Assembly: GCA_002499455.1 (NCBI GenBank)
Contig: DALN01000113.1
Coordinates: 25,336-33,524, forward strand
Direction of reading: 5' to 3'
DNA from: Methanoculleus sp. UBA77
GTDB taxonomy: Archaea > Halobacteriota > Methanomicrobia > Methanomicrobiales > Methanoculleaceae
DNA: 8,189 nucleotides
A program made the position numbers and the translations under genes. Under the pieces are notes generated by a model. That model saw nothing but the letters and a program-made list of their open reading frames with translations, ran no database searches and was not told the origin of the DNA. Shown in pieces: positions 1 through 5,758 of this stretch. Every line of letters starts with the position of its first letter. Positions within the stretch are counted from its first letter, which is position 1.

Positions 1-380
1 CGGTTCTTGCTCGAGATCGCACGGCCGTAGGAGTCCCGGTTCCTCCAGTCGATCATCGTCGAGAGACCCTTGTCGTGGATCGTGAAGGTCATCGGTGCGC
101 CGACACGGGAACGCTTCATCCGCTGGTCGTGGTCGAAGGCACGCCACTCGGGACCGCGGTCGATGAACTCCTCGTCAAGGACGAGGCCGCAGTTCTGGCA
201 TACGAGTTCGGCACGCTCGTAGTCGTGGACGAGCTGGCGGCTGCCGCACTCGGGACAGACGGACTGGACGCTCTCTTCGGTACGCTTCTTCTCCGTCTCC
301 TTGACCTTCTGCTGCTCCCCTCTCTTCTTCAGGGCCTCACGCTGCAACTGCAGCTGCTTGAGTTTTTCTACTTCTGCCAT
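1..380 (-). CDS. tfb: Transcription initiation factor B (TFB/TFIIB), N-terminal part, cut by window edge
   Basis: TFB is the archaeal TFIIB homologue. It binds the TBP-promoter complex and recruits RNA polymerase. The visible part is the N-terminal 126 codons; the two cyclin-fold repeats lie beyond the left edge. Residues 1-40 are a charged Lys/Glu/Gln-rich helix. A zinc ribbon follows, with C42-x2-C45 and C61-x2-C64 (CPECGS and CQNCG). The conserved B-finger region comes next (around GPEWRAF and the HDKGLST stretch, residues 77-108), leading into DWRNRDSYGR. The ATG at 380 is chosen because AGGTG (393-389) lies eight bases upstream, overlapping the stop codon of gar1. That gene ends 11 bases before, so the two are probably co-transcribed. 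Archaeal genomes often carry gar1 next to tfb. Nothing looks damaged in the part seen. Confidence 0.96.
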   Translation of the reverse strand, partial: MAEVEKLKQLQLQREALKKRGEQQKVKETEKKRTEESVQSVCPECGSRQLVHDYERAELVCQNCGLVLDEEFIDRGPEWRAFDHDQRMKRSRVGAPMTFTIHDKGLSTMIDWRNRDSYGRAISSKN

Positions 381-391
381 CGCTTCTACAC

Positions 392-616
392 CTATTTTGC
401 AAAGATCTTCTCGCCAACCTGCACCGAACAGCCACTGTAGCAGAGGACTACGGCATAGGGAGATGATATATTTCCAAGGATGTCAACTACCTTCCCTATG
501 GGCTTTAATCGACGATCTACAGCCTCACCGTAGAGGCGGGGCAACTGCGCAGCATCACATCGCAAGATTAACAAGCGATTACCACAAACACTTACAGAAC
601 GTCCGATTAACCGCAA
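392..616 (-). CDS. gar1: Gar1-like protein of H/ACA RNPs, short, TTG start
   Basis: The 74-residue product resembles archaeal Gar1, the H/ACA ribonucleoprotein subunit that works with Cbf5 and guide RNAs in pseudouridylation. It starts RLIGRS, has a small beta-barrel pattern (RLLILRCD), then the best-conserved Gar1 core VDRRLKPIGKVVDILG, then SSPYAVV and a C-terminal VGEKIF. No basic tail follows, so it is a minimal form. No ATG is available. The TTG at 616 is chosen because GAGGT (627-623) sits six bases upstream and an in-frame TAA lies just beyond at about 653. The gene stops 11 bases before tfb and is probably transcribed with it. Its base use (TTA, CGA, AGT, TGT codons) is clearly more AT-rich than its GC-rich neighbours. 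The family call rests on recalled similarity; the reading frame itself is intact. Confidence 0.85.
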   Translation of the reverse strand: MRLIGRSVSVCGNRLLILRCDAAQLPRLYGEAVDRRLKPIGKVVDILGNISSPYAVVLCYSGCSVQVGEKIFAK

Positions 617-718
617 ACTGCAACCTCTAGGGGATACTATAGTTGGAGGTATTTAGTAACACATATATATGGACCCCTAGGGTATAAAAATGTTTTGCTA
701 AATTATAAATATACCATC
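617..718 (-). promoter_or_regulatory. AT-rich promoter region for gar1-tfb
   Basis: This 102-base spacer separates the PHP gene stop from the gar1 TTG and is strikingly AT-rich. On the minus strand it holds two archaeal box A candidates: TTTTTATA (690-683) and the ATATATAT stretch (about 670-662). A start about 25 bases downstream would give a leader of roughly 45 or 20 bases, both including the GAGGT ribosome site. The T-rich run at 691-683 could also end transcription from the PHP gene. A CCCTAGGG palindrome (around 674-682) lies between the two candidates. Which box is used cannot be decided from sequence. Confidence 0.5.
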
Positions 719-1363
719 TCACTTCTGCAGAAGTCGTTTTATGTCCCTGGAGAGCACCTCCCGGGATTCTGCCTCCGTCAGCCCCGCGCCGCACGCAACC
801 GCCCATCGTGCCTCCTTCGACATAAGATCGGAGGGCGCATGCGTATCGGAATCGACGACCAGCCGACAACCGGCATCCCGTGCCACCCGCACAACATGGC
901 CGTTGGTCCGGTTGTGGCCCCCGCGCGAGGTGATCTCGAGTGCTATCCCCCGCGCGGCGGCCTCCCGGGCATCCTCCAGCGCGATAAGCCCCGGATGGGC
1001 AAGCACGTCCACGTCATCGCACGTGCAGGCGGCACGGTTGGTCCCCGGCGCCACCGGCTCCACGACCGTCTCGCCGTGGACCACGACGATATCGGCACCG
1101 CGCCGCTTTGCGTCGCGCGCAAGCGCCGGGATCAGGGAGGGCGGGACATGGGTGAGCTCCACCCCGACGAGCAGGTCGACACCGTAGCACCGCGCCGAGT
1201 CGCGGACCCCGCCCACCGCCTCCACCAGGCGGGCGAGGTTCGAGGCGTCCGCGTGGTCCGTGACGGCCAGGGTCTCGTAACCGAGGACGGCGGCCCGGCG
1301 CACGAGCTCGGTCGGGAGGAGTTCGCCGTCGGAGAGGATGGTATGGGTGTGCAGGTCGTACAT
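719..1363 (-). CDS. PHP-domain metallohydrolase (histidinol-phosphatase-like), substrate unknown
   Basis: The 214-residue product is a PHP-fold hydrolase of the kind often labelled histidinol-phosphate-phosphatase-domain protein. It opens directly with the first PHP motif, MYDLHTHT (H5, H7), followed by SDGE (D12). The other ligands expected of a trinuclear metal site are H37 (VTDHAD), E69 (GVEL), H96 (VVVHGE), H123 (LAHPG) and D173/H175 (DSDTHAP). All nine positions are present, so it should be catalytically active. That sets it apart from archaeal RNase P subunit Rpp30, which shares the fold but lacks the metal site. The ATG at 1363 is two bases after the SRP19 stop. A GTG at 1369 would overlap that stop, but the protein motif starts naturally at the ATG and GGAAGTGA lies just upstream. 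The substrate is not evident; a phosphoester seems likely. Confidence 0.85.
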   Translation of the reverse strand: MYDLHTHTILSDGELLPTELVRRAAVLGYETLAVTDHADASNLARLVEAVGGVRDSARCYGVDLLVGVELTHVPPSLIPALARDAKRRGADIVVVHGETVVEPVAPGTNRAACTCDDVDVLAHPGLIALEDAREAAARGIALEITSRGGHNRTNGHVVRVARDAGCRLVVDSDTHAPSDLMSKEARWAVACGAGLTEAESREVLSRDIKRLLQK

Positions 1364-1365
1364 GG

Positions 1366-1638
1366 TCACTTCCGGCCCGAGAGGCCGCGGGCGACCTTCC
1401 GGATCAGGTCTTCCTTGCTGCCTTCCCACTCCACCACGATCCGGCCCTCGCGCTCGGCCCATCTCGCGGGGTGGTGGTGCTCCTCCACCCGGTGCGGGAC
1501 CTTCATCCGTCGCAGGACAGCCTCGATGGCGGGCATCTCCGGGGACTTTGCGCCGAGGTTCTTCGCGACGCGACGCCCTTCCCGCCGCTGGAGCGTGGCG
1601 TCGAAGTAACAGGGATACAGGATGCGTTCTGCGCTCAT
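1366..1638 (-). CDS. srp19: Signal recognition particle 19 kDa protein (SRP19)
   Basis: SRP19 binds the tips of helices 6 and 8 of 7S RNA and prepares it to bind SRP54, for targeting of membrane and secreted proteins. The 90-residue product has the family features in order: an N-terminal strand (RILYPCYFDA, residues 5-14), the basic RNA-binding motif RREGRRV (18-24), a helix around 36-46, the HHHPARW segment (54-60), and the closing strand and helix GRIVVEWEG-SKEDLIRKVA. Length is normal for archaea. The ATG at 1638 has no clear Shine-Dalgarno. A TATA-like element (1669-1661) lies about 27 bases upstream, which suggests a leaderless or nearly leaderless mRNA. The PHP gene follows two bases after the stop and is probably in the same transcript. 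Confidence 0.9.
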   Translation of the reverse strand: MSAERILYPCYFDATLQRREGRRVAKNLGAKSPEMPAIEAVLRRMKVPHRVEEHHHPARWAEREGRIVVEWEGSKEDLIRKVARGLSGRK

Positions 1639-1660
1639 TGCCGTAGGGGTTGGGTGTTAA

Positions 1661-1669
1661 CCTATAAAC
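1661..1669. promoter_or_regulatory. TATA-like element shared between divergent SRP19 and hypB
   Basis: The sequence CCTATAAAC (GTTTATAGG on the minus strand) is the only good box A candidate in the 54-base gap between the SRP19 ATG (1638) and the hypB ATG (1693). It lies about 27 bases from each. Archaeal transcription starts about 25 bases from box A, so a single element could serve two divergent leaderless transcripts. Neither start codon has a convincing ribosome-binding site. This is inference from spacing. Confidence 0.55.
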
Positions 1670-1692
1670 AGATCATGATCACAGTACATACC

Positions 1693-2340
1693 ATGCACCA
1701 CATCGACGTCCACGTGGAGAAGGACATCTACGACGTCAACAACCGCATCGCCGATGCCAACGCGAGTCACCTCAAGAGCCACGGCATCCGGGCGTTCGAC
1801 CTCCTCGGCGCTATCGGGTCCGGGAAGACCGCCCTGATCGTCCGGCTCGCCCCGATGCTCAAGGCACGGGGGCTCCGCGCCGGCGCCATCGCCGGGGACG
1901 TCTACGGCGACGACGACTTCCAGCGGATCGTCGCTGCCGGGGTTCCGGCCTACAACGCGAACACCGGGAAGGAGTGCCATCTCGACGCCCACCTCGTCGA
2001 GCACGCGATCGAGCACCTGCCGCTCGACGAGATCGACGTCCTCTTCATCGAGAACGTCGGCAACATGGTCTGCCCGACCGACTTCCGGCTGGGCGCCGAG
2101 AAGAGGATCGTCATCGTCAGTTCGACCGAAGGAGACGACGTGGTGAACAAGCACCCGATGATGTTCCGCGGGAGCAACATCGGGGTCATCAACAAGATCG
2201 ATCTCGCAGGGTTCGTCGGTGCCGACCTCGACCGGATGGAGCGGGATATGCACCGCTACAACCCGGAGATGAAGGTCTTCCGGACGAATATGAAGACCGG
2301 GGAAGGGCTCGAGGCGCTGCTCGACGCGATCCTCGCGTGA
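1693..2340 (+). CDS. hypB: Hydrogenase nickel-insertion GTPase HypB
   Basis: HypB is the SIMIBI-class GTPase that, with HypA, delivers nickel to the large subunit of [NiFe] hydrogenases, which hydrogenotrophic methanogens depend on. The 215-residue product has the P-loop GAIGSGKT (39-46), GDVYGDDD (68-75), the metal-binding pair C95-H96 in KECHLDA, ENVGN (120-124) followed by C127, and the guanine-recognition motif NKID (167-170). The Cys-His plus Cys pattern matches the G-domain metal site known from archaeal HypB. There is no His-rich stretch or N-terminal CxxCGC motif, as expected for the archaeal form. An in-frame ATG at 1675 exists, but it falls only about ten bases from the TATA element. 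The ATG at 1693 fits that element and the usual protein start MHHIDVHVEKDIY. No other hyp gene is in the window. Confidence 0.95.
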   Translation: MHHIDVHVEKDIYDVNNRIADANASHLKSHGIRAFDLLGAIGSGKTALIVRLAPMLKARGLRAGAIAGDVYGDDDFQRIVAAGVPAYNANTGKECHLDAHLVEHAIEHLPLDEIDVLFIENVGNMVCPTDFRLGAEKRIVIVSSTEGDDVVNKHPMMFRGSNIGVINKIDLAGFVGADLDRMERDMHRYNPEMKVFRTNMKTGEGLEALLDAILA

Positions 2341-2446
2341 TCAGCAGGGTTAAATATCCCGGTCTCGAATAGTTATAGCACTTTAACGAGAGATCGCTAT
2401 CCCCTGGGGGTACCGCGTCCTCAGCAGAGTATATTTCGGTGGTCAC
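2341..2446 (+). promoter_or_regulatory. Spacer with S8e promoter and a dyad element
   Basis: This 106-base gap holds the hypB 3' end and the S8e promoter. Box A candidates are TTATAG (2373-2378) and TTTAAC (2382-2387), which would start RNA near 2400-2410. An imperfect dyad, CGCTATCCCC-TGGGGGTACCGCG (2395-2417), lies at or just after the predicted start. It could be an operator or a hairpin at the 5' end of the leader. GGTGGT (2438-2443) is a weak ribosome-binding site three bases before the ATG. None of this is proven. Confidence 0.4.
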
Positions 2447-2824
2447 ATGCAGTGGCAAGGAAGATCAGTACGGAAGCCCTCCGGCGGGCGTTACCACACC
2501 TCCCGGGGCAAGATGAGAGCGGAGATCGGCAGAGCTCCCGCAGAGACGCACATCGGTGAAGAACGCAAGAAGATCGTCCGCACCTTCGGGGGCAACCAGA
2601 AGGTCCGGGCGCTCCGGCTCGATTACGCGACGGTCGCAGACCCCGCGAAGGGCACGACCCAGAAGGTCAAGATCGAGACGGTCGAGGCGAACAGCGCGAA
2701 CCCCAACTACGTCCGGCGGAACCTCCTCACGAAGGGCGCCATCATCAGGACCGAGCTTGGCCGCGCGCGGATCGTCAGCAGACCCAGCCAGGACGGCGTC
2801 GTCAACGCAGTCCTGATCGCATAA
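2447..2824 (+). CDS. rps8e: Small-subunit ribosomal protein S8e
   Basis: This is a small-subunit ribosomal protein shared by archaea and eukaryotes but absent from bacteria. The 125-residue product shows the family's opening, MQWQGRSVRKPSGGRYH, then the KMRAEIGR-PAETHIGE block, the GGNQKVRALRLDYA strand region, and the C-terminal NYVRRNLLTKGAIIRTELGRARIVSRPSQDGVVNAVLI. Length is normal for archaeal S8e and the start matches the family. The gene appears to be transcribed alone, from a promoter in the hypB-S8e gap. A run of six T residues (2830-2835) just after the stop probably ends transcription. It converges on the DsrE gene with a ten-base gap. Confidence 0.96.
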   Translation: MQWQGRSVRKPSGGRYHTSRGKMRAEIGRAPAETHIGEERKKIVRTFGGNQKVRALRLDYATVADPAKGTTQKVKIETVEANSANPNYVRRNLLTKGAIIRTELGRARIVSRPSQDGVVNAVLIA

Positions 2825-2827
2825 TAC

Positions 2828-2836
2828 TCTTTTTTC
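2828..2836 (+). terminator. T-rich terminator of S8e
   Basis: The tract TCTTTTTTC begins four bases after the S8e stop codon. There is no hairpin before it, but short U-tracts alone end transcription in archaea. The tract overlaps the stop codon of the convergent DsrE gene (2837-2835). Confidence 0.55.
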
Positions 2837-3173
2837 ACGGCCGAAGGTAACACCAGCCTTCCGCCTGCCTGACAACCAGTTCCACAACTCCGGACGGGAC
2901 GGTTCGGACGTGGTCGAGGAGATCGCCGCGCGGGATGCTCCGGGAACGGAGGGTTTTCTCGCAGACGACGAACCGGACGCCCCGATCCGCGAGTTCTCTC
3001 ATGAGCGCCGCGTGAGGGCTGCCGGTGCGGAGTGCCTCCACACCGGCGGCATGGGCGACCACCTCGACCTCGACGCCTTCAAGACCGGCGATGAGGTTCT
3101 TTGCATTGTTCAGGGCGAGAGGCGCCTTCTCGCGCTCGTCGAGGTGGATGACGACCCGGAACGGGGCCGTCAT
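2835..3173 (-). CDS. DsrE-family protein (COG1416-like)
   Basis: The 112-residue product belongs to the DsrE/DsrF/TusD-like fold, small cytoplasmic proteins some of which carry sulfur as a persulfide on a conserved cysteine. It opens with the strand RVVIHLDE, followed by the helix around LALNNAKNLIAGL, the strand VEVEVVAH (35-41), the helix around HAALMREL, and the strand GVRFVVCEKTL with C71 at the usual cysteine position. It ends with VPSGVVELVVRQAEGWCYLRP, typical of the COG1416 branch. Its ATG overlaps the stop codon of the upstream metallophosphatase (ATGA, 3173-3170), so the two are translationally coupled. GGGAG lies 12-16 bases upstream. The biochemical role of this branch is not established. 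A sulfur-handling role is inferred from fold and cysteine. Confidence 0.87.
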   Translation of the reverse strand: MTAPFRVVIHLDEREKAPLALNNAKNLIAGLEGVEVEVVAHAAGVEALRTGSPHAALMRELADRGVRFVVCEKTLRSRSIPRGDLLDHVRTVPSGVVELVVRQAEGWCYLRP

Positions 3174-4609
3174 ATCGCCGTCACGCTCCCGCGGAGCTCC
3201 GCGCTCACGGGACCTTTCGCGAGGTAGCGTTCGAGCGCCTCGATCGCGTGGACGTCGAGGTTCTCCCGGTTCGTTCCGTACTTCGGCGGCACGCCCTGGC
3301 CGGTGACGAACGCGGCGCGGTAGACGGCATCAGGGTCGAGTCTCCGCCCCCCCGCAAAGAACTCCTGGATCCGGAGACCGGGCGCGTTCTCGAGCCTGCA
3401 GTAGAGTTTGATTCCCATGCACCGCTTCACGTAGCCCCCCATCTGCTGGTAGGGGTCGCGCGCAAACGTCCGCTCCAGGTTCTCCTCCATCATCGCCCGG
3501 AGTTCCCGGCCCGTGATCTCGACCGTCGAGACCGGGGGATTGACCGGGATGATGTTCCAGAGATCGTTTGCCGTCACCGGGCCCGGCGGCACCGGGGCAC
3601 CGTAGCGCCAGCCGTTCGAGAACGCCATCTCGGCGTCCGTGGCATCCAGGATCGCCTGCAGGAGGAGGTTGTCCATCGTGGCCTCAAGGACCGTGGTCCG
3701 CGAGAGCCCCGTCCGGGTCTCCCCGACGACCCGTGAGAGGCGCTCGCGATGCGGGTCCACGGCCTCCGCGACCAGGTCCTCGACCCCGGGATCGGGCCGG
3801 ATCTCCTCGCCGACGATGATCAGTTCGTGGGAGAAGCGCTTCACCCGCCGGTTCTCGACCGTCAGATCGAGCCGGCCGAGGAAGGAGCCATGGCAGCCGG
3901 ACTGGATGATGATCGTGTCGTTGACGATTGCAGGCTCGAAGAGGCGGTTGTGGGTGTGCCCGGAGAGGAGGACGTCGATCCCGTCCACCTCCCCGGCGAG
4001 CTTCACCTCCTGCGGGAAACCGAGGTGCGAGACCACCACGACGAGGTCCACCCCTTCCTCGTCGCGGAGCCGGGCGATATGCCCCGGGAGTTCCTCATTC
4101 CCCAGAGTGAAGTGGATCCCCTCCGAGAAGGACTCCGGCATCACCTTGTCGATGATGGTGGCCGCGATCCCGATGACGCCCACCTGGAGATCGTCGGTCT
4201 CGCGGATCGTATACGGCGGAAAGACGAGATCGCCGGTCGCGTCGTCGTAGCAGTTGACGGCGAGCATCGGGTAGTCGAGACTGCGGGCCACCCTTTTGAA
4301 CTGCTCCGGGCCGTAGGCGAACTCCCAGTGGGCGGTCATGCCATCGAGGCGGAGGGCGTTCAGGACCGGAACGAGCGCCTCGCCCTTCGACCGGACGACG
4401 GGGTAGGTCCCGTGGATGGTGTCGCCGCAGTCGAACGCAAGCACCCTCTCGCCCCTGGTCTCCCGCATCCCGTCAAGGAGTGCCGCTATCCGGGCATATC
4501 CGCCGGCAACCCGGTATTCCGGCAGGCCCGCGGTGTAGAAGAGTTCCTGGTGCGGTTCCAGGTAACCGTGCGAATCGTTCATCTGCACGAGGGTGAGATG
4601 ATCCGTCAT
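3170..4609 (-). CDS. Metallophosphatase / 5'-nucleotidase family protein, SoxB-like
   Basis: The 479-residue protein has an N-terminal calcineurin-like phosphoesterase domain and a C-terminal 5'-nucleotidase domain. Metal-site motifs seen are NDSHG (11-15), FDCGDT (59-64), VVSHLG (192-197) and SGHTHN (216-221). Where most family members have GNHEF, this one reads AHWEFAYG (93-100), replacing the usual Asn-His by His-Trp. I recall a GHWEF form in SoxB, the sulfate thiohydrolase of thiosulfate oxidation. The C-terminal NGWRYG (332-337) and DPYQQMGGYVKR (385-396) also look more like SoxB than UshA. No signal peptide or membrane segment is visible, so it is probably cytoplasmic, unlike exported SoxB and UshA. 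The ATG at 4609 is preferred over a TTG at 4636. Neither has a clear ribosome-binding site. It is coupled to the DsrE gene by a four-base overlap. The substrate is unknown; a nucleotide remains possible. Confidence 0.86.
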   Translation of the reverse strand: MTDHLTLVQMNDSHGYLEPHQELFYTAGLPEYRVAGGYARIAALLDGMRETRGERVLAFDCGDTIHGTYPVVRSKGEALVPVLNALRLDGMTAHWEFAYGPEQFKRVARSLDYPMLAVNCYDDATGDLVFPPYTIRETDDLQVGVIGIAATIIDKVMPESFSEGIHFTLGNEELPGHIARLRDEEGVDLVVVVSHLGFPQEVKLAGEVDGIDVLLSGHTHNRLFEPAIVNDTIIIQSGCHGSFLGRLDLTVENRRVKRFSHELIIVGEEIRPDPGVEDLVAEAVDPHRERLSRVVGETRTGLSRTTVLEATMDNLLLQAILDATDAEMAFSNGWRYGAPVPPGPVTANDLWNIIPVNPPVSTVEITGRELRAMMEENLERTFARDPYQQMGGYVKRCMGIKLYCRLENAPGLRIQEFFAGGRRLDPDAVYRAAFVTGQGVPPKYGTNRENLDVHAIEALERYLAKGPVSAELRGSVTAI

Positions 4610-4697
4610 GGGTGCCGGGAGGACCGGGCATGCCAAAAACCTTTGCGCCCCGGCGGGATCATATCCTTTTTACGTTCCGCAGACCTCAGTTCTAGTG
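4610..4697. promoter_or_regulatory. Divergent promoter region between SoxB-like gene and 140-aa gene
   Basis: The 88-base gap must hold both promoters. On the plus strand, CTTTTTACG (4667-4674) lies about 25 bases before the ATG at 4698, consistent with a leaderless transcript. On the minus strand the candidates are poor: the GTTTTTGG stretch (4641-4634) and GGATATGATC (about 4667-4658). No Shine-Dalgarno is seen for either gene. Confidence 0.35.
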
Positions 4698-5120
4698 ATG
4701 CGCAGGATATACCACCGTTTCCCCCAATCCATCGATCTCGACTTCGAGCTCGCCCGGCCGTTCCAGGAGGTCCTTGCCTGCATGGCCCGGATGCACGACA
4801 CCCATACGACCAGCAGGGGCCCTGACGGCCTCGTCAAGGAGCGGATCGTCCTCCAGGTCGCCGACGGGAGGACGCAGTTCCAGGACCTCGACGTCGCGCT
4901 CTCGCATGCCGGCGCCGTCACCGAGGTGGCGGACTTCCGGGTCGGCCTGCAGAGGACGCTCCTCACCCCCGATAAACGGTTGCCGGTCTCTGAGAACGTC
5001 TTCTTCCTCCGGCTTGTCGATAAGGGGCCGGTGACGGAGTGCTACGTGGCTAAAGAGAGCCGCCTCGGCGACCTGGACGCGATGGACCTGCGAAGATTGC
5101 TCAAGGGTGCCTGCGAGTGA
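4698..5120 (+). CDS. Conserved-looking hypothetical protein, 140 aa
   Basis: I do not recognise this protein. The 140-residue sequence begins MRRIYHRFPQSIDLDFE, is charged and soluble, and has no signal peptide, membrane segment, zinc-binding cysteines or nucleotide-binding motif. A likely alpha/beta pattern includes the strands KERIVLQVADG (48-57) and NVFFLRLVDKG (100-110), with a Leu/Arg-rich C-terminal helix (LDAMDLRRLLKGA). The start is placed at the ATG at 4698; a GTG one codon earlier is possible. No ribosome-binding site is visible, but a TATA-like element at the right distance suggests leaderless translation. Its TGA overlaps the GTG start of the DUF2240 gene (GTGA), so the two are coupled and probably act in the same process. 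High-GC codon use like its neighbours supports a real gene. Confidence 0.8.
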   Translation: MRRIYHRFPQSIDLDFELARPFQEVLACMARMHDTHTTSRGPDGLVKERIVLQVADGRTQFQDLDVALSHAGAVTEVADFRVGLQRTLLTPDKRLPVSENVFFLRLVDKGPVTECYVAKESRLGDLDAMDLRRLLKGACE

Positions 5121-5581
5121 GCGTCAGGATTGCGGTTGCGGCGCCGTTCAAGCACATGCGCAAAGAGCGGCTCCAGAGGAGCGAGTTCGTCTTCTACATC
5201 GCCATCGACCGGAAGTGGATGAACAAGGAGCAGGCGAACCAGCTCCTGGAACGGGCGATCTCGGAGGGGCTTGTCGGGGTGGACGGGGGATCCATCCGGC
5301 CGCTCTTTGATATCGCGGAGGTCTCGATCCCGCTCGGCTTCAAACCCACCTCCGAGGTCCTCGCGGCCGAGAACCCCTACGAGGACCTGATCGGGCGGGT
5401 CGCCGCCGCGATGGGAAAGTCGCCGCAGGAGGTCTTCGCGGAGCTCCACCGGGTCGTGGCCGACCACTTCGACGGCAACCTCCGGGCCGAGGCGGCGGCG
5501 GTCATCCTCGCTAAAAAATACGGCGTGCCGTTCGAGGACAAACTGCCCGCCCTGGAACGGTCGGTCGCAAAGGCACGGTAA
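5117..5581 (+). CDS. DUF2240 family protein
   Basis: The 154-residue product resembles the archaeal DUF2240 (COG3612) family, whose function is unknown. It opens MSVRIAVAAPFKHMRKERLQ, then the characteristic block SEFVFYIAIDRKWMNKEQA (22-40), a helical stretch with EEGLV-like spacing (SEGLVGVDGG), and the family signature IPLGFKPT (71-78). The C-terminal half (88-150) is helical, with Ala/Glu-rich segments. The N-terminal half could be a winged-helix-like fold, which is a guess from the helix pattern. The start is GTG at 5117, overlapping the stop of the preceding gene by four bases; KEGA-type coding just upstream leaves no space for a strong ribosome site. A hairpin-plus-T6 terminator lies 13 bases after the stop. 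Confidence 0.85.
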   Translation: MSVRIAVAAPFKHMRKERLQRSEFVFYIAIDRKWMNKEQANQLLERAISEGLVGVDGGSIRPLFDIAEVSIPLGFKPTSEVLAAENPYEDLIGRVAAAMGKSPQEVFAELHRVVADHFDGNLRAEAAAVILAKKYGVPFEDKLPALERSVAKAR

Positions 5582-5593
5582 GGAGAAGGGATG

Positions 5594-5623
5594 CCGGGCG
5601 GGAGCGGCCCGGAACGATTTTTT
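5594..5623 (+). terminator. Hairpin and T6 terminator after DUF2240 gene
   Basis: CCGGGC (5594-5599) and GCCCGG (5607-5612) form a perfect six-pair stem with a seven-base loop. After five more bases comes a run of six T residues (5618-5623). This is a good candidate end for the 140-aa/DUF2240 transcript. Confidence 0.65.
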
Positions 5624-5758
5624 CCATATTCTGGATGCGAGTGCCCGACGCTCAGGGAACCCTGGCGAGGCCGGCAGCACCGGCTCCTGCCGGAGACTGA
5701 CTTCCCCGTAACCGGGATGAAGATACATACGAGATCATCCCGGAAGAACGGATCGGAG
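5624..5758. other. Noncoding spacer with three further inverted repeats
   Basis: No convincing gene lies here. Three stems are visible. The first is C5649-G5651/C5653-G5657 against C5660-G5667, with one bulged T. The second is CCGGCAG (5671-5677) against CTGCCGG (5687-5693), a perfect seven pairs. The third is CCGGGATGA (5712-5720) against TCATCCCGG (5735-5743), a perfect nine pairs with a 14-base loop. Together they could be a structured RNA or merely a degraded or mobile palindromic element. Confidence 0.45.

Noticed and set aside
695..1609. Long plus-strand open frame opposite SRP19 and the PHP gene
   Set aside because: It lies antisense to two well-supported genes, is Arg/Pro/His-rich and has no recognisable domain. 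GC-rich coding DNA commonly leaves such open shadow frames.
2341..2440. Imperfect direct repeat TCAGCAGrGT..ATAT..CGGT at 2341 and 2421
   Set aside because: The match is short with gaps and only two copies; it may be chance, so it is not listed as a repeat.
4610..4636. TTG at 4636 as start of the SoxB-like gene
   Set aside because: The extra nine residues have no family support and no ribosome site; the ATG at 4609 gives the natural start before the first metal motif.
3749..4825. 358-codon plus-strand open frame opposite the SoxB-like gene
   Set aside because: It mirrors the codon pattern of the metallophosphatase and has no domain or start signal. It also runs through the promoter gap into the start of the 140-aa gene in another frame.
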